Assembly (NCBI RefSeq): GCF_003205205.1
Contig: NZ_QJRL01000011.1
Location: 93,907-157,906, forward strand
Reading direction: 5' to 3'
DNA length: 64,000 nt
Source: Pseudomonas sp. LB-090624
GTDB taxonomy: Bacteria; Pseudomonadota; Gammaproteobacteria; Pseudomonadales; Pseudomonadaceae
A program made the translations under genes and the position numbers. The notes beneath the pieces were generated by a model, which saw nothing but the letters and a program-made list of their open reading frames with translations, did not search any database and had not been told where the DNA came from. This document shows, in pieces, positions 36,152 through 44,634 of the stretch. Each line of letters starts with the position of its first letter. Positions within the stretch are counted from its first letter, which is position 1.

Positions 36152-36484
36152 TCACTTGGCCAACATTTCGAAGTGGATGCTGAACATGATCCACAGCGAC
36201 AGGCCGACAAGCAGAGCGATCACCAAGGTGGTGAACAGGAACGTCGATACGTTGTTGCGTTGCTCTTTCGAGCGGTCCATGTGCAGGAAGTAGACCAGGT
36301 GAACAACTACCTGGATCACGGCCATGGCAACGATGATCAGAACGGTCAGGTTCTTCGGCAGGCTGGCGGTCATGGCCAGGCCGAACGGGATCGCGGTCAG
36401 GATGATCGACAGTACAAAACCGATCATGTACGACTTGACGCTGCCGTGATTACCTTCGTGATGAGTGTCGTGTGCGTTAGCCAT
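36152..36484 (-). CDS. cyoD: Cytochrome bo3 ubiquinol oxidase subunit IV
   Basis: 110 residues with three membrane helices and a soluble N terminus rich in histidine (H-D-T-H-H-E-G-N-H). It supports assembly of the CuB site in subunit I. Its ATG directly abuts the cyoC stop. Confidence 0.96.
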   Translation of the reverse strand: MANAHDTHHEGNHGSVKSYMIGFVLSIILTAIPFGLAMTASLPKNLTVLIIVAMAVIQVVVHLVYFLHMDRSKEQRNNVSTFLFTTLVIALLVGLSLWIMFSIHFEMLAK

Positions 36485-37110
36485 TACAGAACTCCCAGCA
36501 GGTAAACGACGGTGAATACGCAGATCCAGACCACGTCCAGGAAGTGCCAGAACAGGCTCAGGCAGCTCATGCGGGTCTTGGCGGTCGGCGTGATGCCGTG
36601 CTTGTTGATCTGGTACATCATGATTGCCATCCAGATCAGACCAGCAGTCACGTGCAGACCGTGGGTACCTACCAGGGCGAAGAAGCCCGACAGGAAGCCA
36701 CTGCGCTGCGGGCCGAAGCCCTCGCTGATCAGGTGATGGAACTCATAGATTTCCATCGCGATGAAGCCTGCACCGAACAGGAAGGTCACAGCCAACCAGC
36801 CCAGTACACCTGCTTTCTTGCCATCGAACATCTTCAGCATGGCGAAGCCGAAGGTGATCGAGGACAGCAGCAGGAACAGCGTTTCAACAGCTACGAAATC
36901 GAGCTGGAAGATGTCATGACCCGACGGGCCGCCGGCAAAACTGCCGGACAGCACCGCGTAGGTGGCGAAGAGCGACGCAAACAGGATGCAGTCGGTCATC
37001 AGGTACAGCCAGAAACCCAGTACGGTCATCTGGCCCGAGTCGTGGTGGTGGTCGTCATGCCCATGGTCGTGACCATGAGCAGCGCCGCCGTGCATTACTT
37101 GACTGGACAT
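36484..37110 (-). CDS. cyoC: Cytochrome bo3 ubiquinol oxidase subunit III
   Basis: 208 residues. A histidine-rich N terminus ([11 protein letters not shown]) precedes five membrane helices with typical subunit III motifs such as G-T-H-G-L-H-V and F-W-H-F-L-D-V-V-W. The overlap or near-overlap with neighbours shows tight co-translation. Confidence 0.97.
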   Translation of the reverse strand: MSSQVMHGGAAHGHDHGHDDHHHDSGQMTVLGFWLYLMTDCILFASLFATYAVLSGSFAGGPSGHDIFQLDFVAVETLFLLLSSITFGFAMLKMFDGKKAGVLGWLAVTFLFGAGFIAMEIYEFHHLISEGFGPQRSGFLSGFFALVGTHGLHVTAGLIWMAIMMYQINKHGITPTAKTRMSCLSLFWHFLDVVWICVFTVVYLLGVL

Positions 37111-37113
37111 TGA

Positions 37114-39132
37114 TTACACCCGCTCAAACGATTCGACACGTGCGCCGGCAGGCAGAGCACCTGCTTTGGCCAGCGCTTTCATACGCTCGCCTTCGATGCG
37201 CGCCACTTCTTCGGCCGGAACCATGTAGCCCTGGTCGTCACGTGCAGCGTGGCGAACGAAGACAGCGATGGTTGCAACCAGGCTCGCGCCCACCAGCCAC
37301 CAGATGTGCCAGATGAAGGCGAAGCCGAAGACGGTCAGGAACAGGCCCATGAACAGACCGGTAGCAGTGTTGCTCGGCATGTGGATGGCTTCGTACTTGG
37401 CCGGGGCCTTGTACGCAACGCCCGCTTCCTTGGCTTCGTGCCAGCAGTCCAGGCCAACTTTCTCAGGCATGTGAGCGAAGTTGTAGAACGGAGGTGGCGA
37501 AGAAGTCGACCATTCCAGGGTACGGCCGCCCCATGGGTCGCCGGTCACGTCCAGGTTCTGGTTGCGGTCGCGGACCGAAACGAAGATCTGGATCAGCTGG
37601 CAAGCGATACCGAACAGGATCAGCACGGCGCCAACGACGGCTACGTACAGGTAGGGTTCCCACAGTGGGTTGTCGGAGTGGTTCAGACGACGGGTCATGC
37701 CCATGAAGCCCAGGGCGTACAGCGGCATGAACGCAACGTAGAAGCCCGACAGCCAGAACCAGAAGGCAGCCTTGCCCCACTTCTCGTTCAGGGTGAAGCC
37801 GAAGGCTTTCGGGAACCAGAAGGCGAAACCGGCGATGTAGCCGAATACCGCGCCACCGATGATCACGTTGTGGAAGTGCGCAATTACGAACAGGCTGTTG
37901 TGCAGGACGAAGTCAGCACCCGGAACGGCCAGCAGTACGCCAGTCATGCCACCGATGGAGAAGGTGACCATGAAGCCCAGGGTCCAGAGCATCGGTGCGG
38001 TGAAGCGCACACGGCCTTGGTACATGGTGAACAGCCAGTTGAACAGCTTCACACCGGTCGGGATGGAGATCAGCATCGTCGCCAGGCCGAAGAAGGTGTT
38101 GACGCTGGCGCCGGCACCCATGGTGAAGAAGTGGTGCAGCCATACTGCAAAGCCGAGGATGGCGATCGCGCCCGATGCGTAGATCATCGAGTGGTGGCCG
38201 AACAGGCGTTTGCCAGAGAACGTCGAGGTAACTTCCGAGAACACGCCGAAGGCCGGCAGGATCAGGATGTAAACCTCAGGGTGACCCCACGCCCAGAACA
38301 GGTTGACGTACATCATCGGGTTCCCACCAAGCTCGTTGGTGAAGATGTGGAAGTCCAGATAACGGTCAACAGTCAGCAGCGCGAGTGCAGCAGTCAGGAT
38401 CGGGAACGAAGCAACGATCAGAACGTTGGCCCAGGTGCAGGTCCAGGTGAAGATCGGCATGTCCATCAGCTTCATGCCAGGTGCGCGCATCTTCATCACG
38501 GTGACGAGGAAGTTCACGCCGGTAAGCGTCGTACCCAATCCGGATAGCTGTAGCGCCCAGATGTAGTAGTCGACACCCACCCCAGGGCTGTACTGGATGC
38601 CCGCCAGCGGCGGATAGGCAACCCAGCCGGTCTTGGCGAATTCACCAACACCCAGCGAGATGTTGACCAGCAGCACGCCTGCCAGCAGCAGGTAGAAGCT
38701 CAGGGAGTTCAGGAACGGGAAGGCAACGTCACGTGCACCGATCTGCAGAGGAACCGCCAGGTTCATCAGGCCGGTGAAGAACGGCATCGCCATGAAGATG
38801 ATCATGATCACACCGTGAGCGGTGAAGATCTGGTCATAGTGTTCAGGCGGCAGGTAGCCTTCGGAGCCACCGGTTGCGGCAGCCAGCTGGGTACGCATCA
38901 TGATGGCGTCGGCAAAGCCGCGCAGCAGCATGACCATCGCGACGATGATGTACATCACGCCGATCTTTTTGTGGTCGACAGTAGTCAGCCACTCGCTCCA
39001 CAAGTAGGTCCACTTGCGGAAATAGGTGATAAGACCGACGACAGCGATACCGCCGAGCGCGATCATGGCAAGCGTCACCATGACTATCGGCTCGTGATAG
39101 GGTATCGCCTCCAGGCTTAATTTACCGAACAT
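37114..39132 (-). CDS. cyoB: Cytochrome bo3 ubiquinol oxidase subunit I
   Basis: 672 residues, the catalytic heme-copper subunit. Heme and CuB ligands are visible: [18 protein letters not shown], and the late H-F-H-N-V-I-I. The K-channel tyrosine follows the W-G-H-P-E-V-Y motif. It reduces oxygen to water while pumping protons, taking electrons from ubiquinol. About 13-15 membrane helices as expected. Confidence 0.98.
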   Translation of the reverse strand: MFGKLSLEAIPYHEPIVMVTLAMIALGGIAVVGLITYFRKWTYLWSEWLTTVDHKKIGVMYIIVAMVMLLRGFADAIMMRTQLAAATGGSEGYLPPEHYDQIFTAHGVIMIIFMAMPFFTGLMNLAVPLQIGARDVAFPFLNSLSFYLLLAGVLLVNISLGVGEFAKTGWVAYPPLAGIQYSPGVGVDYYIWALQLSGLGTTLTGVNFLVTVMKMRAPGMKLMDMPIFTWTCTWANVLIVASFPILTAALALLTVDRYLDFHIFTNELGGNPMMYVNLFWAWGHPEVYILILPAFGVFSEVTSTFSGKRLFGHHSMIYASGAIAILGFAVWLHHFFTMGAGASVNTFFGLATMLISIPTGVKLFNWLFTMYQGRVRFTAPMLWTLGFMVTFSIGGMTGVLLAVPGADFVLHNSLFVIAHFHNVIIGGAVFGYIAGFAFWFPKAFGFTLNEKWGKAAFWFWLSGFYVAFMPLYALGFMGMTRRLNHSDNPLWEPYLYVAVVGAVLILFGIACQLIQIFVSVRDRNQNLDVTGDPWGGRTLEWSTSSPPPFYNFAHMPEKVGLDCWHEAKEAGVAYKAPAKYEAIHMPSNTATGLFMGLFLTVFGFAFIWHIWWLVGASLVATIAVFVRHAARDDQGYMVPAEEVARIEGERMKALAKAGALPAGARVESFERV

Positions 39133-39135
39133 CTC

Positions 39136-40077
39136 TTACTCCTCTGCACCGGCAGCTGGTTGCATACTCGATTCCACACCCTTGGTTGTGGCCAGATCTT
39201 TGCTGCCTGCTTCTTCGTGGCTACGACCGCGGTTCATGCCTTCGTACTTGTCGACGATCAGCTGGAACTGCTCTGGCGAGGCCTCGCTATACAGCGCGAC
39301 TGGGTTGTTTTCGCTTGGTTTGGCCAAGGCGTCGTATTCGGCCTTGTCCAGCTTCTTCGGCGACTGCTTGACCTCGGCGACCCACTTGTCGAAGTCTTCC
39401 TGGGAGGTGGCAGTAGCCTTGAATTTCATGCCGGTGAAGCCAGCACCGCTGTAGTTGGCGCTGATACCGTCGAACTCGCCGTTTTCGTTGGCGATCAGGT
39501 GCAGCTTGGTGGTCATGCCGGCCATGGCGTAGATCTGGCCGCCCAGGCCCGGGATGAAGAACGAGTTCATCACGGCGTCGGAAGTGACGCGGAAGTTGAC
39601 TGGGGTATTAGCCGGGAAGACGATCTTGTTGACCGTGGCAATGCCCTGTTCCGGGTAGATGAACAGCCACTTCCAGTCCAGCGCGACCACGTCGATCTGC
39701 ACCGGCTTCACATCGGAATCCAGTGGACGGTACGGGTCCAGCTTGTGGGTGGAGTGGTAGGTGACGTAACCCAGGGCGATGATGATCAGGATCGGGATGA
39801 TCCACACCGCGGCCTCGATCTTGGTCGAGTGCGACCAGTCAGGGGTGTAGGTGGCAGCCTTGTTGGAAGCACGGTACTTCCAGGCGAACGCCAGGGTCAT
39901 GATGATCACGGGCACCACCACCAGCAGCATCAGCCCGGTAGCGATCAGGATCAGGTTCTTTTGCTCAATGCCGACCTGGCCCTTCGGGTCGAGCAGGGTC
40001 CAGTTGCACCCACTGAGTAAAAGCATGCCTAAAAAGGGCAATATGCCAAACAGTCTGGGGTAACGCTTTTTACTCAT
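39136..40077 (-). CDS. cyoA: Cytochrome bo3 ubiquinol oxidase subunit II
   Basis: 313 residues. The signal peptide ends in a lipobox, L-L-L-S-G-C, so the subunit should be lipid-anchored; two membrane helices follow and then the periplasmic cupredoxin fold, which in the quinol oxidases lacks the CuA ligands. First gene of cyoABCDE. The distance to the next upstream gene is over 550 bases. Confidence 0.97.
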   Translation of the reverse strand: MSKKRYPRLFGILPFLGMLLLSGCNWTLLDPKGQVGIEQKNLILIATGLMLLVVVPVIIMTLAFAWKYRASNKAATYTPDWSHSTKIEAAVWIIPILIIIALGYVTYHSTHKLDPYRPLDSDVKPVQIDVVALDWKWLFIYPEQGIATVNKIVFPANTPVNFRVTSDAVMNSFFIPGLGGQIYAMAGMTTKLHLIANENGEFDGISANYSGAGFTGMKFKATATSQEDFDKWVAEVKQSPKKLDKAEYDALAKPSENNPVALYSEASPEQFQLIVDKYEGMNRGRSHEEAGSKDLATTKGVESSMQPAAGAEE

Positions 40078-40636
40078 CTCACGACCTCTAGATCAGCTTG
40101 CTTCAATGCAATTTGTGTTTTGGTAGCCAACACTTCGTCCTGCCAAGTGAGGCATTTCGCGCCCGTACTCGCTCCTGCCTGGGGTCCGACTGCAGGACCT
40201 TGGCTTCAAGCGGGTTAACGGTGCTTATGGTTTCGTAGGCAACAGGCCTGTACTTCAGACCAAGTCCATTTGGTGCGGGAAAACGCGGAGGGGGGTCCGC
40301 CCGGTATCGCCGTTGGGCGAAACTTGACGAAGTCAGCAAAAAGGAGCGCTGGGGCTTCCTTCAATCCTGCGACTCGCAAGCAGTGCCGAACGGAAATTGG
40401 GGGCGATTGTAGTTAGGTCGCCAACCCTTGACTATGACTTATTGAGCAACAGTCTTTTACAGAATCCGCAACAATGCGACTCAACAATTCAACTTCGCGA
40501 CAGTTTGTCGCACCCCGCTTGCTAGCCCTCAAAGCCGCATTCTACAAGGCTTGGTGGTTGATCTGAATCAAGCGGGAGGCAACTTTTCGCTCTTCTCGTG
40601 CGCTGCAAAAGACCCGATGCAATTCGGGACTTTTGT
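40078..40636. promoter_or_regulatory. Long upstream region of cyoA with an ANR/FNR box
   Basis: About 560 bases without a supported gene between the dsbB stop and cyoA. It contains the ANR/FNR palindrome at 40558. No convincing sigma70 pair could be placed with confidence on the minus strand, so the cyo promoter position remains open. Confidence 0.5.
40558..40571. promoter_or_regulatory. Perfect ANR/FNR-type binding site
   Basis: TTGAT-CTGA-ATCAA matches the ANR/FNR consensus exactly. It lies about 480 bases before cyoA and about 65 bases past the dsbB stop. ANR is known to adjust terminal oxidase balance in pseudomonads; whether this box regulates cyo or another transcript is not shown. Confidence 0.65.
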
Positions 40637-41143
40637 CTAAGCCTGGCGTCGGTTGCGGTAGATGCCGAGCGGGACCAGCACAGCAGTCAGCACGAAGGCA
40701 ACGAGCGCCCATTGCGCCAGTGACAAACCAAGAATCGGCGGGTACGGCGTGCTGCAGAAGCCGTCGACCTGGAATGCCAGCGGCCAGAGCTTGGCCAACG
40801 GCAGGTCATCGACGATCGGTTGCAGGGTATCGATGCCGCAACTGACCATGGGGTTGGCGAGTATATACACATGGTTGCCGGCCGCAACGATTCCGCCAAT
40901 GGCGCTGAGCACCACCAGGGCTTCGAAGAAGGTCAGGCTACGGCGCCCCGGCATTGCCGCGGCAATGAAGGCGAACACGGCAATGAACAGCAGTGCATAA
41001 CGCTGCAGGATGCACAACGGGCAAGGGGCCTCGCCCAGCACCACTTGCATGTAGAGCGCGCCGCCGATCAGCGATATGCAGATCAGGCCCAGCAGCACCA
41101 GAAAGCGCCGTTCCCGATTCAGGCGCGTTGTTTGTTCGATCAT
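40637..41143 (-). CDS. dsbB: Disulfide bond formation protein DsbB
   Basis: 168 residues, four membrane helices. The two cysteine pairs are visible: P-C-P-L-C-I-L-Q-R-Y in the first periplasmic loop and the V-S-C-G-I-D/G-F-C-S-T pair in the second. It reoxidises DsbA using ubiquinone. P. putida strains usually have more than one DsbB; this one lies between the oxidase and flavohemoglobin genes. Confidence 0.95.
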   Translation of the reverse strand: MIEQTTRLNRERRFLVLLGLICISLIGGALYMQVVLGEAPCPLCILQRYALLFIAVFAFIAAAMPGRRSLTFFEALVVLSAIGGIVAAGNHVYILANPMVSCGIDTLQPIVDDLPLAKLWPLAFQVDGFCSTPYPPILGLSLAQWALVAFVLTAVLVPLGIYRNRRQA

Positions 41144-41553
41144 TACCGGTTCCTTCGATGGATAGTGGCAGCGTGGTCCGCCCGCCTTGGCGCAAGTCTA
41201 CACGCTGGGCAGGGCCAGTGAGTGTGCCGAGGAGGCGGCGTGATAGCGCTGCGCAGGGCTATCCGGTGTGGCTGAGACCGGCCGTAACGGCGTCGGTTCA
41301 ACGCCGGGCGGCAAAAAAACGGCTGCCCGAGTGCCGCGCAGGGGCAAGCCCCTCGACACCCGGGAGTGAAGGATACCGTGATTAAAGGACGATTAACTAT
41401 GAAAGCGCAGCGCGCCGGTTTCATCTTCCTTTATATATAGGCAGGAAGTAGTCACATAAGCCTGTGCCGGCCTCTTCGCCGGGAACCCCGCTGCTACAGG
41501 GCGGTATGCCGGTGGAGCGGGTTCACCCGCGAAGGGGCATTACAGGCGCTACA
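41144..41553. other. Intergenic stretch with a REP pair
   Basis: 410 bases, no gene supported. At 41461-41545 two REP-like arms (GCCGGCCTCTTCGCCGGG and GCGGGTTCACCCGCGAAGG) in opposite orientation surround a short spacer, next to the hmp stop. Nothing else recognisable was found. Confidence 0.6.
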
Positions 41554-42732
41554 TCACGCCAAGGCAGCCGCCGGCCCGAAGAACTCGTAGCGGCTCTGCT
41601 GCTCCGGCACACCCAGGCCCTTCAGTTGGCGCTTGACCGCCGCCATGAAGCCCTTCGGCCCAAGGAAGTAGGCGTCCACATCACGCTCAAGTGGCAGCCA
41701 CTCCGCCAGCAGGTCGGCGCTCAGCAGGCCCACGGCATCGGCGGCATCCGCGCCTTGCGCCTCGGCGTAGCAGTAGAAGCGCTTCAACTGCGGATGACGC
41801 GCCGCCAGCCCATCGACCCAGTCGCGGAAGGCATGCACCGCGCCATTGCGCGCGCAATGAATGAAATGCACCTCACGCTGGGTTTGCAGTGCAGCCTGCA
41901 GCATCGCCAAGGTCGGGGTAATACCCACGCCACCGCTGATCAGCACCAGCGGTTTTTCGCTGGTGGCCAGGGTGAAGTCGCCCGCAGGTGGGAACAACTG
42001 CAGGGTATCGCCAACTACCAGCTCATCGTGCAGGTAGCTGGAGACCTTGCCGCCCGCTTCACGCTTGACGCTGATACGGTATTCCTTGCCATCGCACAGC
42101 GCCGACAAAGAGTAGTTACGACGCTGCTCGGCACCATCAATGTCCAGCTTCAGGCCGATGTACTGGCCAGGTTCGGCCTTGAGCACAGGCTTGCCATCCA
42201 CCGGGGCAAAGTAGAACGAAACGATTTCACTGCTTTCCCGATCGCGGCGCACCAGGCGGAACTCGCGAGTACCACGCCAGCCTCCCTCGGCCTCCTCCTT
42301 TTGCTTATACAAACCTTCTTCAGCGCCGATCAGGATATCGGCCAGTTGGCCATAGGCCGCCCCCCAGGCCTCGATGACTGCAGGGGTGGCGATTTCCTTG
42401 CCCAGCACTTCTTCGATGGCACGCAGCAGGCAGCTGCCGACGATCGGGTAGTGCTCCGGCAGAATCTGCAGGGCAACGTGCTTGTTGATGATTTGCCCGA
42501 CCAGGCCGCCCAGCTGTTCCAGCTGGTCGATGTGGCGGGCATACATCAGCACGCCGTTGGCCAGGGCACGCGGCTGGTCGCCGCTGGCCTGGTGCGCCTG
42601 GTTGAACAGCGGGCGCACCTGGGGATACTCGCTGAGCATCATTTTGTAGAAGTGAGTGGTCAGCGCCTCGCCGCCGCTTTCCAGCAGCGGTACGGTGGCC
42701 TTGATGATTGCACGTTGTTCGGCATTGAGCAT
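41554..42732 (-). CDS. hmp: Flavohemoprotein nitric oxide dioxygenase Hmp
   Basis: 392 residues from ATG 42732, with AGGAG before it (a longer frame to 42831 would reach into the regulatory gap). The globin domain has Y29 and proximal H85 (N-K-H-V-A-L); a ferredoxin-reductase-type FAD/NAD(P)H part follows (R-N-Y-S-L-S, then G-G-V-G-I-T-P-T-L-A-M-L). It oxidises nitric oxide to nitrate. Divergent from norR. Confidence 0.96.
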   Translation of the reverse strand: MLNAEQRAIIKATVPLLESGGEALTTHFYKMMLSEYPQVRPLFNQAHQASGDQPRALANGVLMYARHIDQLEQLGGLVGQIINKHVALQILPEHYPIVGSCLLRAIEEVLGKEIATPAVIEAWGAAYGQLADILIGAEEGLYKQKEEAEGGWRGTREFRLVRRDRESSEIVSFYFAPVDGKPVLKAEPGQYIGLKLDIDGAEQRRNYSLSALCDGKEYRISVKREAGGKVSSYLHDELVVGDTLQLFPPAGDFTLATSEKPLVLISGGVGITPTLAMLQAALQTQREVHFIHCARNGAVHAFRDWVDGLAARHPQLKRFYCYAEAQGADAADAVGLLSADLLAEWLPLERDVDAYFLGPKGFMAAVKRQLKGLGVPEQQSRYEFFGPAAALA

Positions 42733-42887
42733 TGCAAAAACTCCTGAGCCTGGTGGCTTCAAATGACTGCCAGGGTCACTACAGCAATCGTGCCAACTTT
42801 TATGTTCATGAAAATCAATGGCTTGAACCATAACATGTCAAAAGGACACATGGCGGCGTATAGTCATATCGACCAAGAGGAGTCCTT
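42733..42887. promoter_or_regulatory. hmp-norR divergent regulatory region
   Basis: Two GT-N7-AC NorR-type half-palindromes, GTCAAAAGGAC (42837-42847) and GTCATATCGAC (42863-42873), lie in the gap. On the minus strand TGGCACGATTGCTGTA (42795-42780) is a plausible sigma54 -24/-12 element for hmp, with a good -24 and weak -12; a start about 40 bases before the hmp ATG would put the NorR sites 60-100 bases upstream. Confidence 0.5.
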
Positions 42888-44444
42888 ATGACTGCAAAGC
42901 CGTTACTCACTGCCCTGCTGCCCCTGGTCAGCGACCTGTCCCGTGACTTGCCCGACCAGGAACGCTATCGCCGGCTGCTGCAGGCCATGCGTGGCTTGCT
43001 GCCGTGCGATGCCGCCGCGCTGCTGCGCCTGGATGGCGAATGGCTGGTGCCGCTAGCGGTGGACGGCCTGAGCCCGGATACCCTCGGCCGGCGCTTTCGC
43101 GTCAGCGAACACCCGCGCTTCCAGATCCTCCTCAGCCGCCCGGAGCCCACCCGCTTCGCCAGCGACTCCGAACTGCCCGACCCTTACGATGGCCTGGTCA
43201 ATGCCCCGGATGCCGACCTCGAAGTGCACGACTGCATGGGCTGCCCGTTGGTGGTCGATGAGCGCCCCTGGGGCCTGGTCACCCTTGACGCCCTTACCCC
43301 CGGGCAATTCCAGAGCCTGGAACTGGATGCCCTGCAGGCCTTCGCCAGCCTGGCCGCCGCGACTGTGACCGTGGCCGAGCGCATAGAGCACCTGGCCCTG
43401 CGCGCCGAGGACGAACACCTTCGCGCCGAGATCTACCGCCAGGCCAGTGGCCAGGACAAGGAGCTGATCGGCCAGAGCCCGGCGCACAAACGCCTGGTAG
43501 AAGAAATTCGCCTGGTCGGCGGCAGCGACCTGACGGTGCTGATCACAGGCGAAACCGGTGTCGGCAAGGAACTGGTGGCCCAAGCCCTGCACCAGGCCAG
43601 CAGCCGCGCCGACAAGCCGCTGGTCAGCCTCAACTGCGCTGCCCTGCCCGACACGCTGGTGGAAAGCGAGCTGTTCGGCCATGTACGCGGTGCCTTCACA
43701 GGCGCGCACGGCGAGCGCCGCGGCAAATTCGAACTGGCCAACGGCGGTACGCTGTTTCTCGACGAAGTCGGCGAACTGCCGCTGGCGGTGCAGGCCAAAC
43801 TGTTGCGTGTGCTACAGAGCGGCCAACTGCAGCGCCTGGGTTCGGACCGCGAGCACACCGTGAACGTACGCCTGATCGCCGCCACCAACCGCGACTTGGC
43901 GGCAGAAGTGCGCAACGGCAACTTCCGCGCCGATTTCTATCACCGCCTCAGCGTATACCCACTGCAGGTGCCTCCGTTGCGCGAACGTGGGCGGGACGTG
44001 CTGCTATTGGCGGGCTACTTCCTCGAACAGAACCGTTCACGCCTGGGCCTGAACAGCTTGCGCCTGAACAGCGAAGCCCAGGCCGCGCTGCTGGCCTACG
44101 ACTGGCCGGGCAACGTGCGCGAACTCGAGCACCTGATCGGCCGCTCGGCGCTCAAGGCATTGGGCCAGCACCGCGACCGGCCGCGGATCCTCACCCTCGC
44201 AGCGAACGACCTTGATCTGCGCGTTTCCTCACCCACCGCGGGCGCCCTGCCCTCGCCCGCGGCACCGCTGCCGGTCAGTACAGTGCCCGAAGGAGGCCTA
44301 CGCGAAGCCATCGATGTCTACCAGCGCCAGATGATCGAGGCCTGCCTGCAACGGCATCAGGAAAACTGGGCGGCAGCAGCGCGTGAGCTGGGGCTGGACC
44401 GCGCAAATCTGAGCCGATTGGCCCGCCGGCTGGGGCTTCGCTGA
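42888..44444 (+). CDS. norR: Nitric oxide-responsive sigma54 activator NorR
   Basis: 518 residues, ATG 42888 with AGGAG. An N-terminal GAF domain (about 1-170) with a candidate iron site (D98, C116 region) senses nitric oxide. The AAA+ domain has Walker A G-E-T-G-V-G-K-E (221-228) and the sigma54-contacting G-A-F-T-G-A. The C-terminal helix-turn-helix is W-A-A-A-A-R-E-L-G-L-D-R-A-N-L-S. It should activate hmp across the gap. Confidence 0.95.
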   Translation: MTAKPLLTALLPLVSDLSRDLPDQERYRRLLQAMRGLLPCDAAALLRLDGEWLVPLAVDGLSPDTLGRRFRVSEHPRFQILLSRPEPTRFASDSELPDPYDGLVNAPDADLEVHDCMGCPLVVDERPWGLVTLDALTPGQFQSLELDALQAFASLAAATVTVAERIEHLALRAEDEHLRAEIYRQASGQDKELIGQSPAHKRLVEEIRLVGGSDLTVLITGETGVGKELVAQALHQASSRADKPLVSLNCAALPDTLVESELFGHVRGAFTGAHGERRGKFELANGGTLFLDEVGELPLAVQAKLLRVLQSGQLQRLGSDREHTVNVRLIAATNRDLAAEVRNGNFRADFYHRLSVYPLQVPPLRERGRDVLLLAGYFLEQNRSRLGLNSLRLNSEAQAALLAYDWPGNVRELEHLIGRSALKALGQHRDRPRILTLAANDLDLRVSSPTAGALPSPAAPLPVSTVPEGGLREAIDVYQRQMIEACLQRHQENWAAAARELGLDRANLSRLARRLGLR

Positions 44445-44634
44445 GGTTTACCTACAAAAGGATTAACTCAGAAAGCCATCTGGTTGCTTCCCGCCTGGCT
44501 GCTATATCTCCCTAACCACCCAAATCTCGACTGCCTGGTCGAGGCCGTGCGTACCAACCCTGAAGGGGCTTTGTTACGCCGGTTGTGGCCCGAACAGCCG
44601 GGCCGGGGGATCCGGATACCAGCAGGGAGCATTC
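44445..44634 (+). promoter_or_regulatory. lapF promoter and leader
   Basis: Contains an extended -10, TGCTATATC (44500-44508), with no strong -35; such -10-centred promoters are often sigmaS-dependent. A GGCCCG/CGGGCC hairpin (44587-44604) lies in the leader, followed by three GGA triplets, the last inside the AGGGAG ribosome site (44624-44629). GGA motifs next to a hairpin are typical RsmA/CsrA contact points. Confidence 0.5.

Noticed and set aside
41461..41545. CRISPR-like repetition from REP arms
   Set aside because: Only a pair of inverted palindromes with no regularly spaced direct repeats; no cas genes in the window.
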